From Epiperipatus broadwayi (lineage: Eukaryota; Onychophora; Udeonychophora; Euonychophora; Peripatidae): a DNA stretch of 64,000 nt. Of the stretch, positions 24,540 through 37,030 are shown piece by piece. A model generated the notes under the pieces. The model made no database searches, was not told the origin of the DNA, and worked only from the letters and a program-made list of their open reading frames with translations. Where the stretch lies: assembly GCA_028023455.1 (NCBI GenBank), contig JAQFVV010000157.1:2788001-2852000 (forward strand). Direction: 5' to 3'. The position numbers were made by a program, and so were the translations under genes. The stretch's first letter is position 1. Each line of letters opens with the position of its first letter.

Positions 24540-24965
24540 AGATGTCCAATCAAATGAAAAGTGTGCCTTTAGAATAAGTGATTCAGTAGCATCATATTCA
24601 ACAAGTTGAAGAACATATTGATTGGTCTTACAATTTTGACATTTGACATAATACTTTTAGGATCAACAAAAGGAGGTTGACATATCACATTTATGTAATA
24701 AATTGAGCAAAATAACTCCTTTATATTACTAGTTTAATTATGATAAAATATACATTGGAATCTTTGTTGCACTGCACTATTTAAATTTACATTTTTTTTT
24801 ATCTAAAAAACTATCAAGATATTTATATTGATTCACATTTCAAACTAATAACTATCCAAGTTAAAAGTTGTGAATATTTTTTTCTTCAGTCACTAGCTGA
24901 TAAAACAATTAATAAACCAAAGTCATTTATAATTTGCATTTTAAACATGTTTAAGAACAATATGG
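24540..24965 (-). repeat. Dispersed repeat fragment R1, copy 1 (probable LINE debris)
   Basis: Colinear with 31.46-31.86 kb: gattggtcttacaattttg (24619) against gattgatcttacaattttg (31521); ggaatctttgttgcact (24757) against ggaatctgtgttgcatc (31685); ataactatccaagttaaaag (24847) against taactacccagactaaaag (31771). No domain could be named from either copy; direction is tentative. Confidence 0.55.
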
Positions 24966-25289
24966 AAAGAGATTGATTGTAATTTTACTTACACAAAACT
25001 TTCTTCTAACTATATTCTTTAAAATCCTAGGTATGTTCTATTTTTTTTTTAAAAAAAAAAAAATTGTAATTTTATGGATTTTGTTATAAAAATTATATAC
25101 GAAAGTCCATGTTTCTTATTTGAAAAAATGCATAAAAATTGTGTACGATACTTGATTGCAAAGAAAAAAAAATATTTCTGTGGAAAATTCTTCTTTTTTT
25201 TTTTTTGGAATTAAAAAAAATCATGACACTCTAAAAAAAGCCAATAACCATTGCTTTTATTAAGAAATAATAGAATACAATAAACAAGT

Positions 25290-25500
25290 ACCAGTTACAC
25301 AAGACATTGAAATCCTTCAAAAAAATAAAGTTCTGGCAGAAGAAATTAAAAGATGTCAAATAAACAGACTAAAGGATATGATATATATAGATGTATTTAT
25401 AATCAGGGATTAGTTTGTATAGTTATACCAACACTTATCTAACTTTTCTTTGTTTTTCTATCTTTTTTTTTTTTTTGGAGTTCAATGAGGCTACATTTAT
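25290..25500 (+). pseudogene. LINE 3'-end fragment
   Basis: A plus-strand reading near 25325-25385 (AEEIKRCQINRLKD) matches the reading at 59.75-59.8 kb (ISNKQIK in another frame; both share caaataaacaga at DNA level). The latter follows a recognisable LINE C-terminal motif. A T-rich tract follows. Short and eroded. Confidence 0.4.
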
Positions 25501-25629
25501 TATTAACAATGGTGATGATGAAGATACTTATAAAAAATTCAGAGTAAGACAAATCTCATCAAAGATTTATGGGTTAGTGAGGTAGCACACGACAATCCAT
25601 AACTTGTTTTATAATGGAATTATCTATAT

Positions 25630-27960
25630 CAAGAGTTCCCAAACTTTTTTTGGTCACGACTCCTTTACCAAAAACTTTTAAAATCATTGACCTCCTAGTC
25701 ATTAATTTACTTAGTCAAATTAATAAATTTGTACAGTACTCAATATTAAATATTCCACTAGATATCAAACTTTTCATTTTAATCACTTGTAATTAATGAT
25801 TGAAAAAAATAAAAGGACTATGGAATATGGCATTATCTTTGTGCAACATTTAATATCAAAATCTGCGCTAACAAAAATTAAAGCAAAAAAATGCAAGCAG
25901 TTTTCTTTTTTTTTTAATTTTTGACATTTATGAAATAAATATGCAAAATCAAAATAAGTACAAATATTGAAATCATTTTATTAAACATAAAAATGAAGTA
26001 AAAAAATCAACATATTCAGACAGAAATAAACATCAACATTACAACAAAAGATTTTAATCAGAATTATAAAAATAAGAATACCAAATAAATTATCTTGGAA
26101 AACTGAATTTAATGAGATGGGTGCGCTGGATGATCTGTCAACAATTTATCTATGTCTGGTTTTAAATTAGTGAATTGCATTCTCAAATCTCCACATTCAA
26201 TAATATGCAATTGATGTCTGTTCTGAAGCAGATTTAAAACTACTCTGAAGCCTCTATCTAACAGATATGATGGTGGAAATGCCAGCAAATACCCCTGTAC
26301 AATAGTCCACAGAACCAGGTACAGAAGTGAAATATCTTGTTGAAGCCAAAACTTTTGATAACCCTGTTTAAATTGTATCTTGATATTTATGCTAATTGTT
26401 ATCAGCTCATCTTGCAAAATTATATTTGGTTCTGCACTAGTAGTGTATGGGTTTATTATCCAGTCTGGTATTTCCAATGATAGAATATCTTCGAACCTAG
26501 TTTTGAAATCTAAGTGAAGAGCCTCCAAGTGGTTGACATACAGCAAGATGTTTTCTTCTTGGATTGTGCCTATCTTAAATAAGTTGGGGAACTGGGAAAG
26601 CTCAGATCTTGCAATATTTTGCTTAAATAGCATTAATCTGATAACAAAGGCCGATAAGACAGATTTTGCTTTGATGAGATTCAAACTGTTTTCTTGCAGT
26701 TGTAAATTAATATCATTAAATTTTCCAAATAAGTTGGTTAAATAAACAATATTTGTTTTACTCTTAAGTAAATTTTCTTTCAAACCGGAATCCTCGTCTT
26801 CCAAAAATTCTAAAACAGATTAAAAAAGTGAAAAAAATCTCGTCAAACATAAACCTTTTGAAAGCCAGTGTACTTTAGGATGGAGAACCAATTGATACAA
26901 CTCTTCATCACATTCTTCACATAATCAAGTGAACAGTAGAGTTCAAAACGTTACTTTAAATTTTGTTCACAGTTGTTATAACAAACTGAAACGATTGATA
27001 CAATTTGTCGCTAAGGTTTATGGCTATTAAATGTTGCCTATGGATTATGCAGTGAACTGCAAGCACTTCAGGTATGTATTGTTTCAGGTAACTTATGAAA
27101 CTGTGATAATGACCAACCATAGCTAGTGCACCATCTGTTGCAACAGATATTAGATTTGTCAATGGAATCGCTTTTTCCCTGAAAAATAGCTTCATTAAAT
27201 TAAAAATTGATTCGTCTCCAGCATTAGTTTCTAAAGTTCTAGCAAAAAGCAGCTCTTCATGCACTTCCTGATCTTGAATAAAGCAAATGTATGTCAGCAA
27301 CAAAGCTTCATTACTGGGTAATGTTGACTCACCCAATTGGAGGAGAAAATGTTTTTTTTTTTTTGTAAATAATTACACAAACAGTTCTCCATGTCGTAAC
27401 TTATATCGTCGATACATCTTTGAACTGTGTTATTGATTAAGGGAATCCTTTTTATAACATCTTGTGTAGGTTTGTGAAATAGTGTTCAATACCTCCATAA
27501 TGACCGGTGGAATCGGTTTCTCCTCTATGGTGTGCAGCTTACCAGACTTCGCGATGAGTACTGATATGTTATATAATGCCCTTAAGCCATCATCATTTTG
27601 CTTTGATGATGAAATAAATATATTATCTATCATAGTTCTCTATAGAATTTTATCTTTATGTGATTGACAGTACAACAAATCTTTTCCTTTTTTATCAGGG
27701 TAAATTCTGTTCAAGTAATCTTCTAGTTTTGATGTTTTCATAGTGTCATTGCTAAAGACTTTTTTGCATATGAGTGTTTGTTTGATAATGATGGGACAAA
27801 TCCTGGCTTCAAATAGTCCAAGCTGTACTGTCTGCATTACTTTTTTGATTGTCATATTATCGTAAGAAATAAAAACTTTTATTACAAACAATTTCAACAG
27901 CCTCTGTGATAAAAGAAAACAACAATAAAGTAAATATTTACTTAAAACAAAAGATCTTTG
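25630..27960 (-). pseudogene. hAT transposase pseudogene, ZBED/SCAND3-like (Charlie type)
   Basis: Read from 27.9 kb down. An N-terminal block (27897-27640), one in-frame stop, then 27633-27430 in the same frame. An A-run at about 27349-27361 shifts the frame. Next comes the RNase-H-like core at 27336-26956 (SNEALLLTYICFI, then LISVATDGALAMVG with the catalytic-site Asp, then VLAVHCIIHRQHL). After a second frameshift, a 231-codon C-terminal frame (26804-26109) ends in the hAT dimerisation region (SYLLDRGFRVVLNLL, then LTDHPAHPSH). This is the arrangement of ZBED5/SCAND3-like domesticated and free hAT transposases. The lower end (25630) shows a hAT terminus, caagagttcccaaacttttt, preceded by candidate 8-bp duplication atctatat. 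The opposite terminus was not found. Not functional as it stands. Confidence 0.88.
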
Positions 27961-28148
27961 TTCAAACTCGAATAAATAAACTGTCCTCAGATTTTCTTTT
28001 CTTAGTACTGCTCCTTAATAAATATTTATATTCAAATCACAAATAAATACATATCATACCAATCAAACCAATTTATAGTGTTTTATAAAAACATGACGGT
28101 ACAAGATTGAAAGATTCTATTAATATCGAATATCATCTTGTCCCACCA

Positions 28149-28187
28149 CAAGTGCGAACATGCAATGGTTTTTCATGTCCGCGCTTG
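28149..28187. repeat. Short hairpin with 14-nt arms
   Basis: caagtgcgaacatg (28149-28162) and catgtccgcgcttg (28174-28187) pair with two mismatches around an 11-nt loop. It lies just upstream of the hAT relic in its own orientation, in a slightly GC-richer patch. Confidence 0.5.
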
Positions 28188-28359
28188 CATTGATAAGTTC
28201 AGTAAGACAATGCACAGATATGTTTGTGCTACATGTTTTTTTTATGCATTCTTACATATGACTCTTTTAATGACATATTTTATCTTTTCATTAGCAAGTT
28301 TGGTATGCAATGTGCTTTTATCAAAAAGTTTTTTTTTAAATTATTTTATTTTGTAATTA

Positions 28360-31170
28360 GTAATCTATTGGAATCATAGATATTCTGAAGTAACAAATAG
28401 CAGTAATAAGATGGTCTACTTTTGTTGTCATCATCCCCATGAATATCAAGATAAATAAAATTTCTTTTTTTGTAAAATTCCTATCCTTTTTATCTAAATT
28501 TTTTAATATGATTCTTTAAAATTACTGAAATTATATCTATATACTTTAAAACAAATTAAAGCTAACTTAGCACATTGTATAAGTTGATTTTTTTCAAAAT
28601 AATAATAAATTTAATTACAAGCATCACCAACTGAAGTTTTGAAATATGTATATATATTTTTAAATAATTAATTCATTAAAAAAAAATTATTTTGTGTATA
28701 ATACACATCTAAGTTGGGTCAGAGCATTATTATGCTTTATCATATTATTTAAAAAAAAGTGTTGTTGCTACATCTCAAATATTGAATACCTGTTTGAAGA
28801 CATTATTTTTTTTAAAAAATATTAAGAGTACTTAGCAACAACATAACTATATATATATATATAACACAATTATTAATTAATATCAAATTGCATTGAATTT
28901 GTATATTGACAACTTGAAAGTAACTGAATGAAATTTGCAATTTGTTATTCACTCTCATAAATTGAAAACCCTATGGAACTTCATTCTAGCATAGTATTTA
29001 ATGAGCCTATATAAAATATTATTGCATGTTATTATATTTCCAACTATATTTTATATCCTAATTTGAGACATATCATTAAACATTCACATACTCTACAATT
29101 CTGATGAGTTTCATCTCATATGCATTATAGTTTGTAAATAAACAGTTTCTAAATCAAATTGAGTATATTGTATTTTGTATTATGTGCTTTTTAAATATAT
29201 ATATATATATTAGTAATACCTTGGATCTAAGACATTTAATTCTATGCTGTATTGCAAATACCAAAATTTGCAGATAGTAGTGAATTTTATGACTGGTTTT
29301 TATACACACACATACTTTGAGAATGTACACACGTATATAATGTTAAATACATGTACTGTATAATGAACAAAAAAATTTAAAATGTACAAAATTAGTTTTT
29401 TTATTAACCTCTAATTTTTTAAATTTCATTTAATATTTTTTTTGAATTGTGAAAAACTGAAACTGAAAACATGGAGATCATAGTATATGGGGAAACACTA
29501 CATATATATAATAAGGATTTATTGTGATCTTTTTAATAATATGATAGACTAGTTTTTAATCATATAATTTATGTAATTAAATTATTAAATAGACTAATTC
29601 AATGATTATTATTATACATATACTATTTAAATATATATATATTTTTTAAGCTTTTATTTTTATACTTGAGTTGAGAAAATATACCAAAGTTAAATATGTA
29701 CACACATGAACTTTTAATTTGAAAATTGAAATTGTTCATACAAAACAAAATGATTTTTTTAACTTAATCTGCTTATTAATTAAATCTGGTTTACATTATT
29801 AATGGACAAGTATTTCATCATATTTATCCTACTTTGAAAATGGAATATTTATAAGGTTGAATATTCTATAGACACTAAGTAAGTGGTATAATGCTATAAT
29901 AATATTCCTATAATCAGAACAATTTCTAGCTTTTGCTTTCATCATTAAAGAAGAGAATTCAAAGATGAAACTAATGCATTTATTCATCTAGCACTGTTTT
30001 TTACTTCTTTATACTATTATTCAAACTAATAATGTTATATTTAAAAAAAACCTTGGAATTTTGAACCTAAGCTAGAAGTGACACCAGATTAATTTCTATA
30101 TATTTAAAAAATCTTAGACTAGAAAAGTTATATGGCTTTTATATCTTACTCATTTGATTCTAAGATAAGTTATTTTAATCCTATTTTAGAGCTGTATACT
30201 GTAAACTTAAGTAAGCAAGATACTAGATAATATATTGCTATCATATTCCCCTCCAAGACTACTTTCAGGTTTGTGAATTTATCAGTGAGGACTAGAATTT
30301 CAAAACTACAATTAATGCACATATACATCTAGCAACTATTTTTTATTCCTTTATTTTTTTTTATATACTATATTTTTTATTCAAACTGGCAGTACATGGA
30401 TCTAGAGTAGGTTAAAAAGAATTCCTTTTGGAAGCATATAAATCATGTGATCTTGCAGTTGGTGTTAATCTTTCAAACAGAATAAAAGGGGGCCTGTAGT
30501 TGATATAAAAATGAAGTCTCTAAAATATATATAAAATTGACTTGGTGACAGATCTATATAAATAAGTTAGATTAGGTTCAAAATCATAAAAGATTTTTTA
30601 CATTTCATGTTAAAAATACCCTTTCCCTACAGAACTTAAATCAACCAACCAACCTAGATATGCTTAAGAGTTTATTTATAAAATTATAGAATGCATCAAC
30701 TATAAAATTCATACATTTAACACCATTACTATGTCCATTGATCAGGGAATAAAATACTATTTACAACTGTATCTTTTCTGAAATATCTTACAAATCTAAT
30801 TTTTTATTTTGTATCATTAAAAACAAAAAAAGAAAAATATCAGCATATCATATATTTAATAGCATAAAATCTATTGTTCACGATTATTTTGACTAATTAC
30901 ATACAAATACATGTGTTAATTAAACATAAAATAAATAAATTTTATATGCCAACTATGATATAATTGATTAATTGCTTTTAATAAAATCTATCAGCAATTA
31001 AAAAATAAGTTTAATAATAAATAAATTTTACTTATCTATATATGCTAGTGAATATATTAATTTGATAATTAAAAAAAAACATCATCATCACTACCAAGTA
31101 TGGCAATTCTAATCCCAAATAAAACAAGAAGAAAAAAAGTAGAGACAACAAATCAATCTATAAAATGCAT
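28360..31170. other. AT-rich spacer with weak repeats
   Basis: A small hairpin at about 28760-28850 (tgttgttgcta against tagcaacaaca). A decayed direct pair with period near 340: 29951-30037 and 30290-30393, sharing an aattc/atttc block, then aatgca, catctagca, tattcaaact. No coding region recognised. Confidence 0.45.
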
Positions 31171-31870
31171 ATACTTCCATACTAGAGTCATTCAGTTTGT
31201 TTATTTAAAATTTTGCAAGGTTGTTTATTTATTTCTGCAATGGTCTTGGCTTTTTAAAATACTTCATCTTGCCTAATTGTTACTCTCTATGGTATTCTAT
31301 CCGCATCTATATCTTCCTAATTAAACCAAACAATATTGCACTTTTTTAAAGTCTTTGAGATAACATACATAGGGACTAACTACTTCAATAAAATTATCAA
31401 GTTCATCATCAAATAATTTTAAGAAGTTTATAATCATTCATTCATTTTACACCCCCAATTCAATGAAGATGTAAGTTTAAATAGTACACTCAATATCCAT
31501 CAAGCTAAAGAAGATATAGATTGATCTTACAATTTTGCTATATTTTTAAAATCTTACGCAATATCTTTAAATGAATTTTTTTTACATTAAGCCAATATCT
31601 CACTTCCATAAAATGAATTGGATAAATAATATCTACATATGTAATTAATTTAATGAATTTTAACTTGTAAAATACACAACTTATTGGAATCTGTGTTGCA
31701 TCTCAACATCTTTCTACTTTAAAACATCCCAAGACATTTAAATTGAGATACATTCTTAAATTTGTAACTACCCAGACTAAAAGTTGCTGAAAATCATTTT
31801 ACTATTTGCTAATTGTTGTCTCCATCAGTATTCAAATAAATATATATAATTAACTTGTAATGGAATATAT
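31171..31870 (-). repeat. Dispersed repeat fragment R1, copy 2 (probable LINE debris)
   Basis: The 31.46-31.86 kb part is colinear with 24.54-24.96 kb. The adjoining 31.19-31.45 kb resembles eroded minus-strand coding sequence (charged, few long T runs) but no domain can be named. Confidence 0.45.
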
Positions 31871-31890
31871 ACAATGTTTAAGTAGTAAAT

Positions 31891-31902
31891 CCCCCCCCCC
31901 CC
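31891..31902. repeat. Poly-C run (12 bases)
   Basis: Twelve consecutive C in AT-rich DNA. Confidence 0.9.
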
Positions 31903-33230
31903 ATTTTGTTCATTTAATGATATTTACAAATAATTATGAATAATTTGAGTTCCTTCTGGTAAATATAATATCTAATTTTATTGTCAATACATGTCACATG
32001 TTTTGGTTGCAACTTGCATGATACATATATGTATTTCTCACTTTTATTTTAGATTTCATAAAATTCAAAAATTAGAACTTTATTATGTCTCAACTTTACA
32101 TAGAAGAGTTTGTGTCTAACATGTTTCTTTTTTTAATTTAAATTTCTAGTGTAGTCTTCACAATTTCTCACTTAATGTTTCCTTTCTTGTTAATAAAACA
32201 ATGTTTATTCTCACTATGGTGATTCACAATACTCATTATTACTTAAGATTGTCTTCATTATTTTCTTCTTAATAATTTTTCTGAATAAATTCTGAAGTGG
32301 CTCTATCTCTTACTGATAAAATTAATTAGTTATTTAAATTCTTCTATTTGAACATTTTCTATAATAAACCAAAAATCACCTCTGTTTGAACATGATATTG
32401 AATAATTAGTATTTCAACTTAATTGAAAAAATTAGCTTCTCATTCTTCAATTTTATAATAGAAATTTTAATTATTGATAGTTATCTATTTTTTTTATTTT
32501 TTCCTTCCTTTGATAATATCTATTAACTGATAGTACTTTTCTTTAGATGAGAATTCATAACTTTTTTGTTGTTATTGTTAATCTCACTGCGCATTTTCTT
32601 TCTTCATAGCAATTCAATAAAAATAACATCATAAGAATAAAAGAACAATATTTAATAAAATATTTATTTCTGAACTTTATGAATTTTGAAATAAAATTGA
32701 GAAGTATACTTTCTGCACAAGTTACAATTTAAACAAGTTTATAATATGTTTAAAGATAATGAACTTAGAATTTATTAAATTTACCAAAAATAACTTGAAA
32801 TTATTTATAATTATGAAAAAGTTTGACAAAATGAAAAGAAATAACAAACAACATATTTAGCACCTTTACTATTATATTTAATTATATTTACATTATATTT
32901 AATTTCCAAATAAATTATATTTATGACAATATAAAAAGTAGTATAAAGAATAAACTTAAAAAATTGTTTTCATTTAAAATTTCTAATTTTATATAATGTG
33001 AAGAACTTAATAAAGTTTATGAAATAGCTTTAAATATTCTAGTGATATTAAAGAGTAGAAACAGAGATAAACTCATTGATGACAATCAAGTTTTATTAGT
33101 CAGTCATGATGTCCAACTGCCACACATATGATAGCAATTATATAATAATAATAAAAACTTACACCTTGACCACAATCTACTGAGTATCATCACTTATTAT
33201 TTTAACCACTGCAGAATAAAATTAATAGCT
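31903..33230. other. AT-rich spacer, no gene recognised
   Basis: T-rich on the plus strand to about 32.6 kb, then mixed. Could be eroded minus-strand LINE sequence but no motif is legible. Confidence 0.35.
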
Positions 33231-34770
33231 TTTGTTTTTAACATTCTAGAAAACTTCTTTATTTCATTCATTCATTTTATAGATAGTGTCTTCCTAGGTC
33301 TTTTACAATTTTTTGAGATCCAGCTTACAATTTTATTTATCCATCTATCTTTATCTTTTTAATAATATATGCAGTACAACTTATTTCAGTCTATTAATTT
33401 TTTCAATGAGTCAGTGAAACCTGTTTGTTCTTAATATTTCTAAATCCTTCCTTGTTAACTTATAACACATCTTTCCATTGCAAAGTATGATCTTGTTTTC
33501 AGTTTTATAAGTGCTAGTGAAATCTGCATTTATAAAAATCCTTTTCACGCATATAATCATATTACCTTTTATTATTAAATTATTAATACTAAACACATTT
33601 CACTGTAATCTAATTGTATGAATAATTCCATTTATTATGTTTCCTCAATAATAATTTGTCCAAAGTATTGGTTATTTTCTCCTTTTTTGAAAACCATTGA
33701 ATATTAATCTTCTAAACATTTATCTTCAGATCTACTTTCTTAGTTTCATCCAAAAACTCTTGTAACAATTACCAAAGGAAACTTTATTGTGAAAAATCCA
33801 TATCCTCTGTAAAATATAGATGATTTAAATAATCATTTTTATTCTTGTAACACAAGGCTACCTAATCATTACTGTTGCACTTCTGGATAAATACTGCTCA
33901 AAATTTGGCAATGTTTTGATATTACAAAGCTTAGTGCATTTTCATAATCTACAAACCTAATATAAAATGGCAACTTATATATTGTTCCTTTCTATAATTT
34001 CTTAATGCTTGGAGGTGATCTATTCTAATATAACCATTTGTAAAATCAATTCAAAAATTTCTAATATCTTCCTTTTTTTTCCTTTCTTAAATATCAATAT
34101 TATTCCAATCATCAGATAAACATTTACCATTTATATTTTTGATACATAATTTTGTAAATAATTCTTCTACTTCTTCATTTGTTTCTTTTACAATATTTAT
34201 AATAGTTCCATCATTTCTTGTAGGCATTTCCATTCTTTTTAAATTTAATTGCATGTTTCATTTCTTTATTAAAATATTTAATATTTCAAAAGACATAATT
34301 ACAGGAATTTCATTTTCTTATTCTTTATTATCATATAATTGTTTGTGGAATTCTTCCACACCCTTCATTATGCAATGTCTCTTTTTAGTCAATTTTTTTT
34401 TTTTTATTGCTGATATAATTTTCCTTCTAATATCAAATGTTATTTTATACTTTTGACTCTTTTGTTTTCTTCTACAGTATTTTTGCTACTTCATCTTTCT
34501 TGAAGAGTAATATCACTACAGAATTCTTCATTTGCTTCTTTTCAAACATCTATAATATTTCATTGATCTCATTCAAGTCTGAATCATTTTCAAATTCTGT
34601 TAATATTTTAAAATGATATGCAAATTCTAACATATCAACTGCTAATATTATCATTCTTTATAGTTTTTATTTCTCTAGCTTTGCATTAATACATATCTTA
34701 TACAAAGTTATTAGATGACAATTTTTTCATAGGATCCAATTTTATAAGATTAAAACTTTTTTTTTCCCCC
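33231..34770 (-). pseudogene. LINE retrotransposon relic, copy 2 (sister of 15.74-18.64 kb)
   Basis: Colinear with copy 1: the 33.26-33.42 kb C-terminal region (compare 15.85-16.0 kb); 33.66-33.85 kb (compare 16.25-16.45 kb); 33.93-34.05 kb with ttttcataatctacaaac (identical to 16.69 kb); and 34.13-34.45 kb (compare 17.09-17.52 kb, less the inserted foldback). The endonuclease part was not found, as expected of a 5'-truncated insertion. Frames are broken throughout. Confidence 0.75.
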
Positions 34771-35460
34771 TCAAATTACAAAAATTTATGTTAGATACAC
34801 ATTTAAAAAATAATAAACACCAAAAGTACCCACAAAGAATAATTACTTTAAACATTTTGAGGCATAAATATTATATGTAAGAATAAACCATATTACCTTC
34901 AATAATAAAAAAAAATCCACATGTACATACATATTATATTAATCAACTATGCAGAATTTAATCATATCAAGTAAATTAATTTTTTAAACATATTCAATCT
35001 GCTTTGATCTATATAGTTTACTAAAATAACAATTGCAATAATACATTATTTTTATGAAAGTTTTTTTTATTTTATTAATTTTCTATTGTCCTTTTTCTCT
35101 TGGGCCACAGTTTATCCTGTATAAGTAAAAAAAAAAAAAAAAACATTCTCCATTACAAATCTTTATAAGATTGCTTATTGCATTAATGCTAATATCATGG
35201 AGTACTTTCTGCAAACCCAATCCATTTTTCTACAATACTGTATAAGACTATAACTTTTATTATATTAGCAGCATAATTTGAAGTCAGTAAAAACAATTTT
35301 CTTCAACCATCAAATCTTCAAAAATATACAAATAATCTAAAGCAGAAACAGCACACTCACTTAAAATTCTTGTTTTATAACAACTTTTAGAAATTAACAA
35401 AATCTTATCGGTAATATGTATTTATTATTATTCTAGAAAACATTATTATCCTTTTATTAT
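34771..35460. other. AT-rich spacer, no gene recognised
   Basis: A17-18 run at 35.13 kb; no domains or repeat partners seen. Confidence 0.4.
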
Positions 35461-35680
35461 GTTCTTTTTCTTTTGGAAAAGGCAACAGTCTATATTTAGA
35501 GATAAACTTCATTATGCATACATTAATGCTATGAATATGAGGACATACTTTGTCTTCGAAAGCGCTAAGTTTCAATACGAATTCAGTATAATATTAAGCT
35601 TTTCTGGGTATGATGTGTAAGTGCAAATATTGATAAATTACAGTCTTGAAAGAAAAGTATGTTATATATTCTAAATCACT
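35461..35680 (+). repeat. Possible PLE terminal fragment with hammerhead-like motif
   Basis: At 35535-35569: atatgag, a 4-bp stem (gaca/tgtc) with a 5-nt loop, then cgaaagcgctaag. The minus-strand end of the PLE at 59.9 kb has the parallel layout (attatg, ggagc/gctcc hairpin, gaaagcgctaag). The 12-base gaaagcgctaag is identical. CpGs are retained here. Active ribozyme core residues upstream of the hairpin are not canonical, so it is at best a relic. Confidence 0.4.
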
Positions 35681-36039
35681 CTTTCTAAAAAAAATTAAAT
35701 AACATTAAGGCTAGAGACCAGAGTCTGATCTCATTAACAACAATCCAGTGACTTGGCTATTATTATATTAATTAATATGCATTATATATATATACATATT
35801 GATTATTGTTCAATTATAACTAATATTTGATATATATGAACATTTATTATGCTATTTCCCTACTTGAAATTTCTTTTGTTTATAATAAGACTTATAAATA
35901 ATCTCCAATAGTAATGTATATAGTAAACCCAATAAAGTTCATTTAAAACTAATATATAAATTTTGATATTATTTTCCCCATAATTTTTATTTTTTTATTT
36001 GTATTTTAAGTTATTGTCTTTCATATATTATATATATAG

Positions 36040-36312
36040 ATAATCAAAATTACCCCAAATTCACAACTCAACCAGATTAGTCTCACTGCTACAAGCAGAC
36101 TTCGCAAGTGTAAAGAATTACAAAATAACAACCTATTTAAACTACACATTACCCACAATTCCACTTACTTTCCATACACCCTTAATATTAAAAGAACCTT
36201 TAAATAAGTTAACTGCTTCAGAATATGCTTGTAGCAGTAAAACCATTGGTAGTGTTTTAGAGGTTTTTTTTCTAGTCTGGTTGAGTTGTGAATTTGGGGT
36301 AATTTTGATTAT
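36040..36312. mobile_element. MITE with perfect 37-bp TIRs
   Basis: 36040-36076 (ataatcaaaattacccc, then aaattcacaactcaacc) and 36276-36312 are exact reverse complements over 37 bp. A second inner inverted pair, ctgctacaagca and tgcttgtagcag, lies inside. The 273-bp interior is non-coding and less A-run rich than its surroundings. The unbroken TIRs imply youth, but the flanks give no clear TSD, so the superfamily is unassigned. Confidence 0.85.
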
Positions 36313-37028
36313 TTATTGACTAATTTACTTTTATGCCTTTAATGTTTATATATATATATATATATGTAGAAACAATTTATAAAAGAATGGAAAGTACTGA
36401 TTTTAAAGAACTGAATATTGTTTGAAAAAAAAAAAAAGATGTAAAAAAAAAATTTAAAGTAAAGATTTCCACATATGAGCAGCACAGGAAAAAAAAATTG
36501 AATAAAATTGAAAAATAAAAAGGGCTGAGATGAATAAAAAGTACATTGAAAAAAAAAAAAGGTGAACAAAAACAGAAAACTTGTAAAGTATATTCTGAAA
36601 AATAATTCCATGATAACATTTGTAAAAGAAATCATCAGAATGGTATTGCAAAAAGTAATGAAAAGAAATAAATTAATTGTTGATTAATTAAAGATGACTG
36701 AGGCTATAAACCTCAATATGAGAAAAGTAATTTGCACAAAATTGAAGTTGGTATGATATATAGTAAATTGTACAAAAAAATTTACATTCTGGCCTAAAAA
36801 TAAAATCATCAACTTTCTGGAAAGCAAATATTCTGAAAGATTACAAAGTCAAAATTTATATTTGTAATGGGAGATTCAAGTTTTTTGGAGCAAAAAAGAT
36901 TAGGTTTTGGAAAAAAAAAAAAACAAGTTTAATCAAATTAACAATGTCTCATTAATTTTTTTTTTTACAAATCAGCATTTAATATCTGAATATATATAAG
37001 TATGATTTATATACTTGTAGTTTAGATG
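36313..37028. other. AT-rich spacer, A-run rich
   Basis: (ta)n at 36345-36366 and many A8-A14 tracts produce spurious Phe-rich minus-strand frames at 36.34-36.65 kb. No gene. Confidence 0.6.
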
Positions 37029-37030
37029 TA

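Noticed and set aside
25480-25530. Start of a coding exon near the GC-richer atgatgaagatac patch
   Set aside because: No open frame beyond a few codons; adjacent to a LINE tail.
26533-26745. Plus-strand 70-codon frame
   Set aside because: Antisense shadow of the hAT transposase pseudogene.
34139-34456. 105-codon plus-strand frame that looks like a membrane protein
   Set aside because: It is the antisense of LINE copy 2; the T-rich strand of an A-rich retroelement gives false hydrophobic segments.
36339-36651. Three overlapping minus-strand frames of 65-98 codons rich in Phe
   Set aside because: They come from A/T homopolymers read in three frames; composition is low-complexity and there is no domain.
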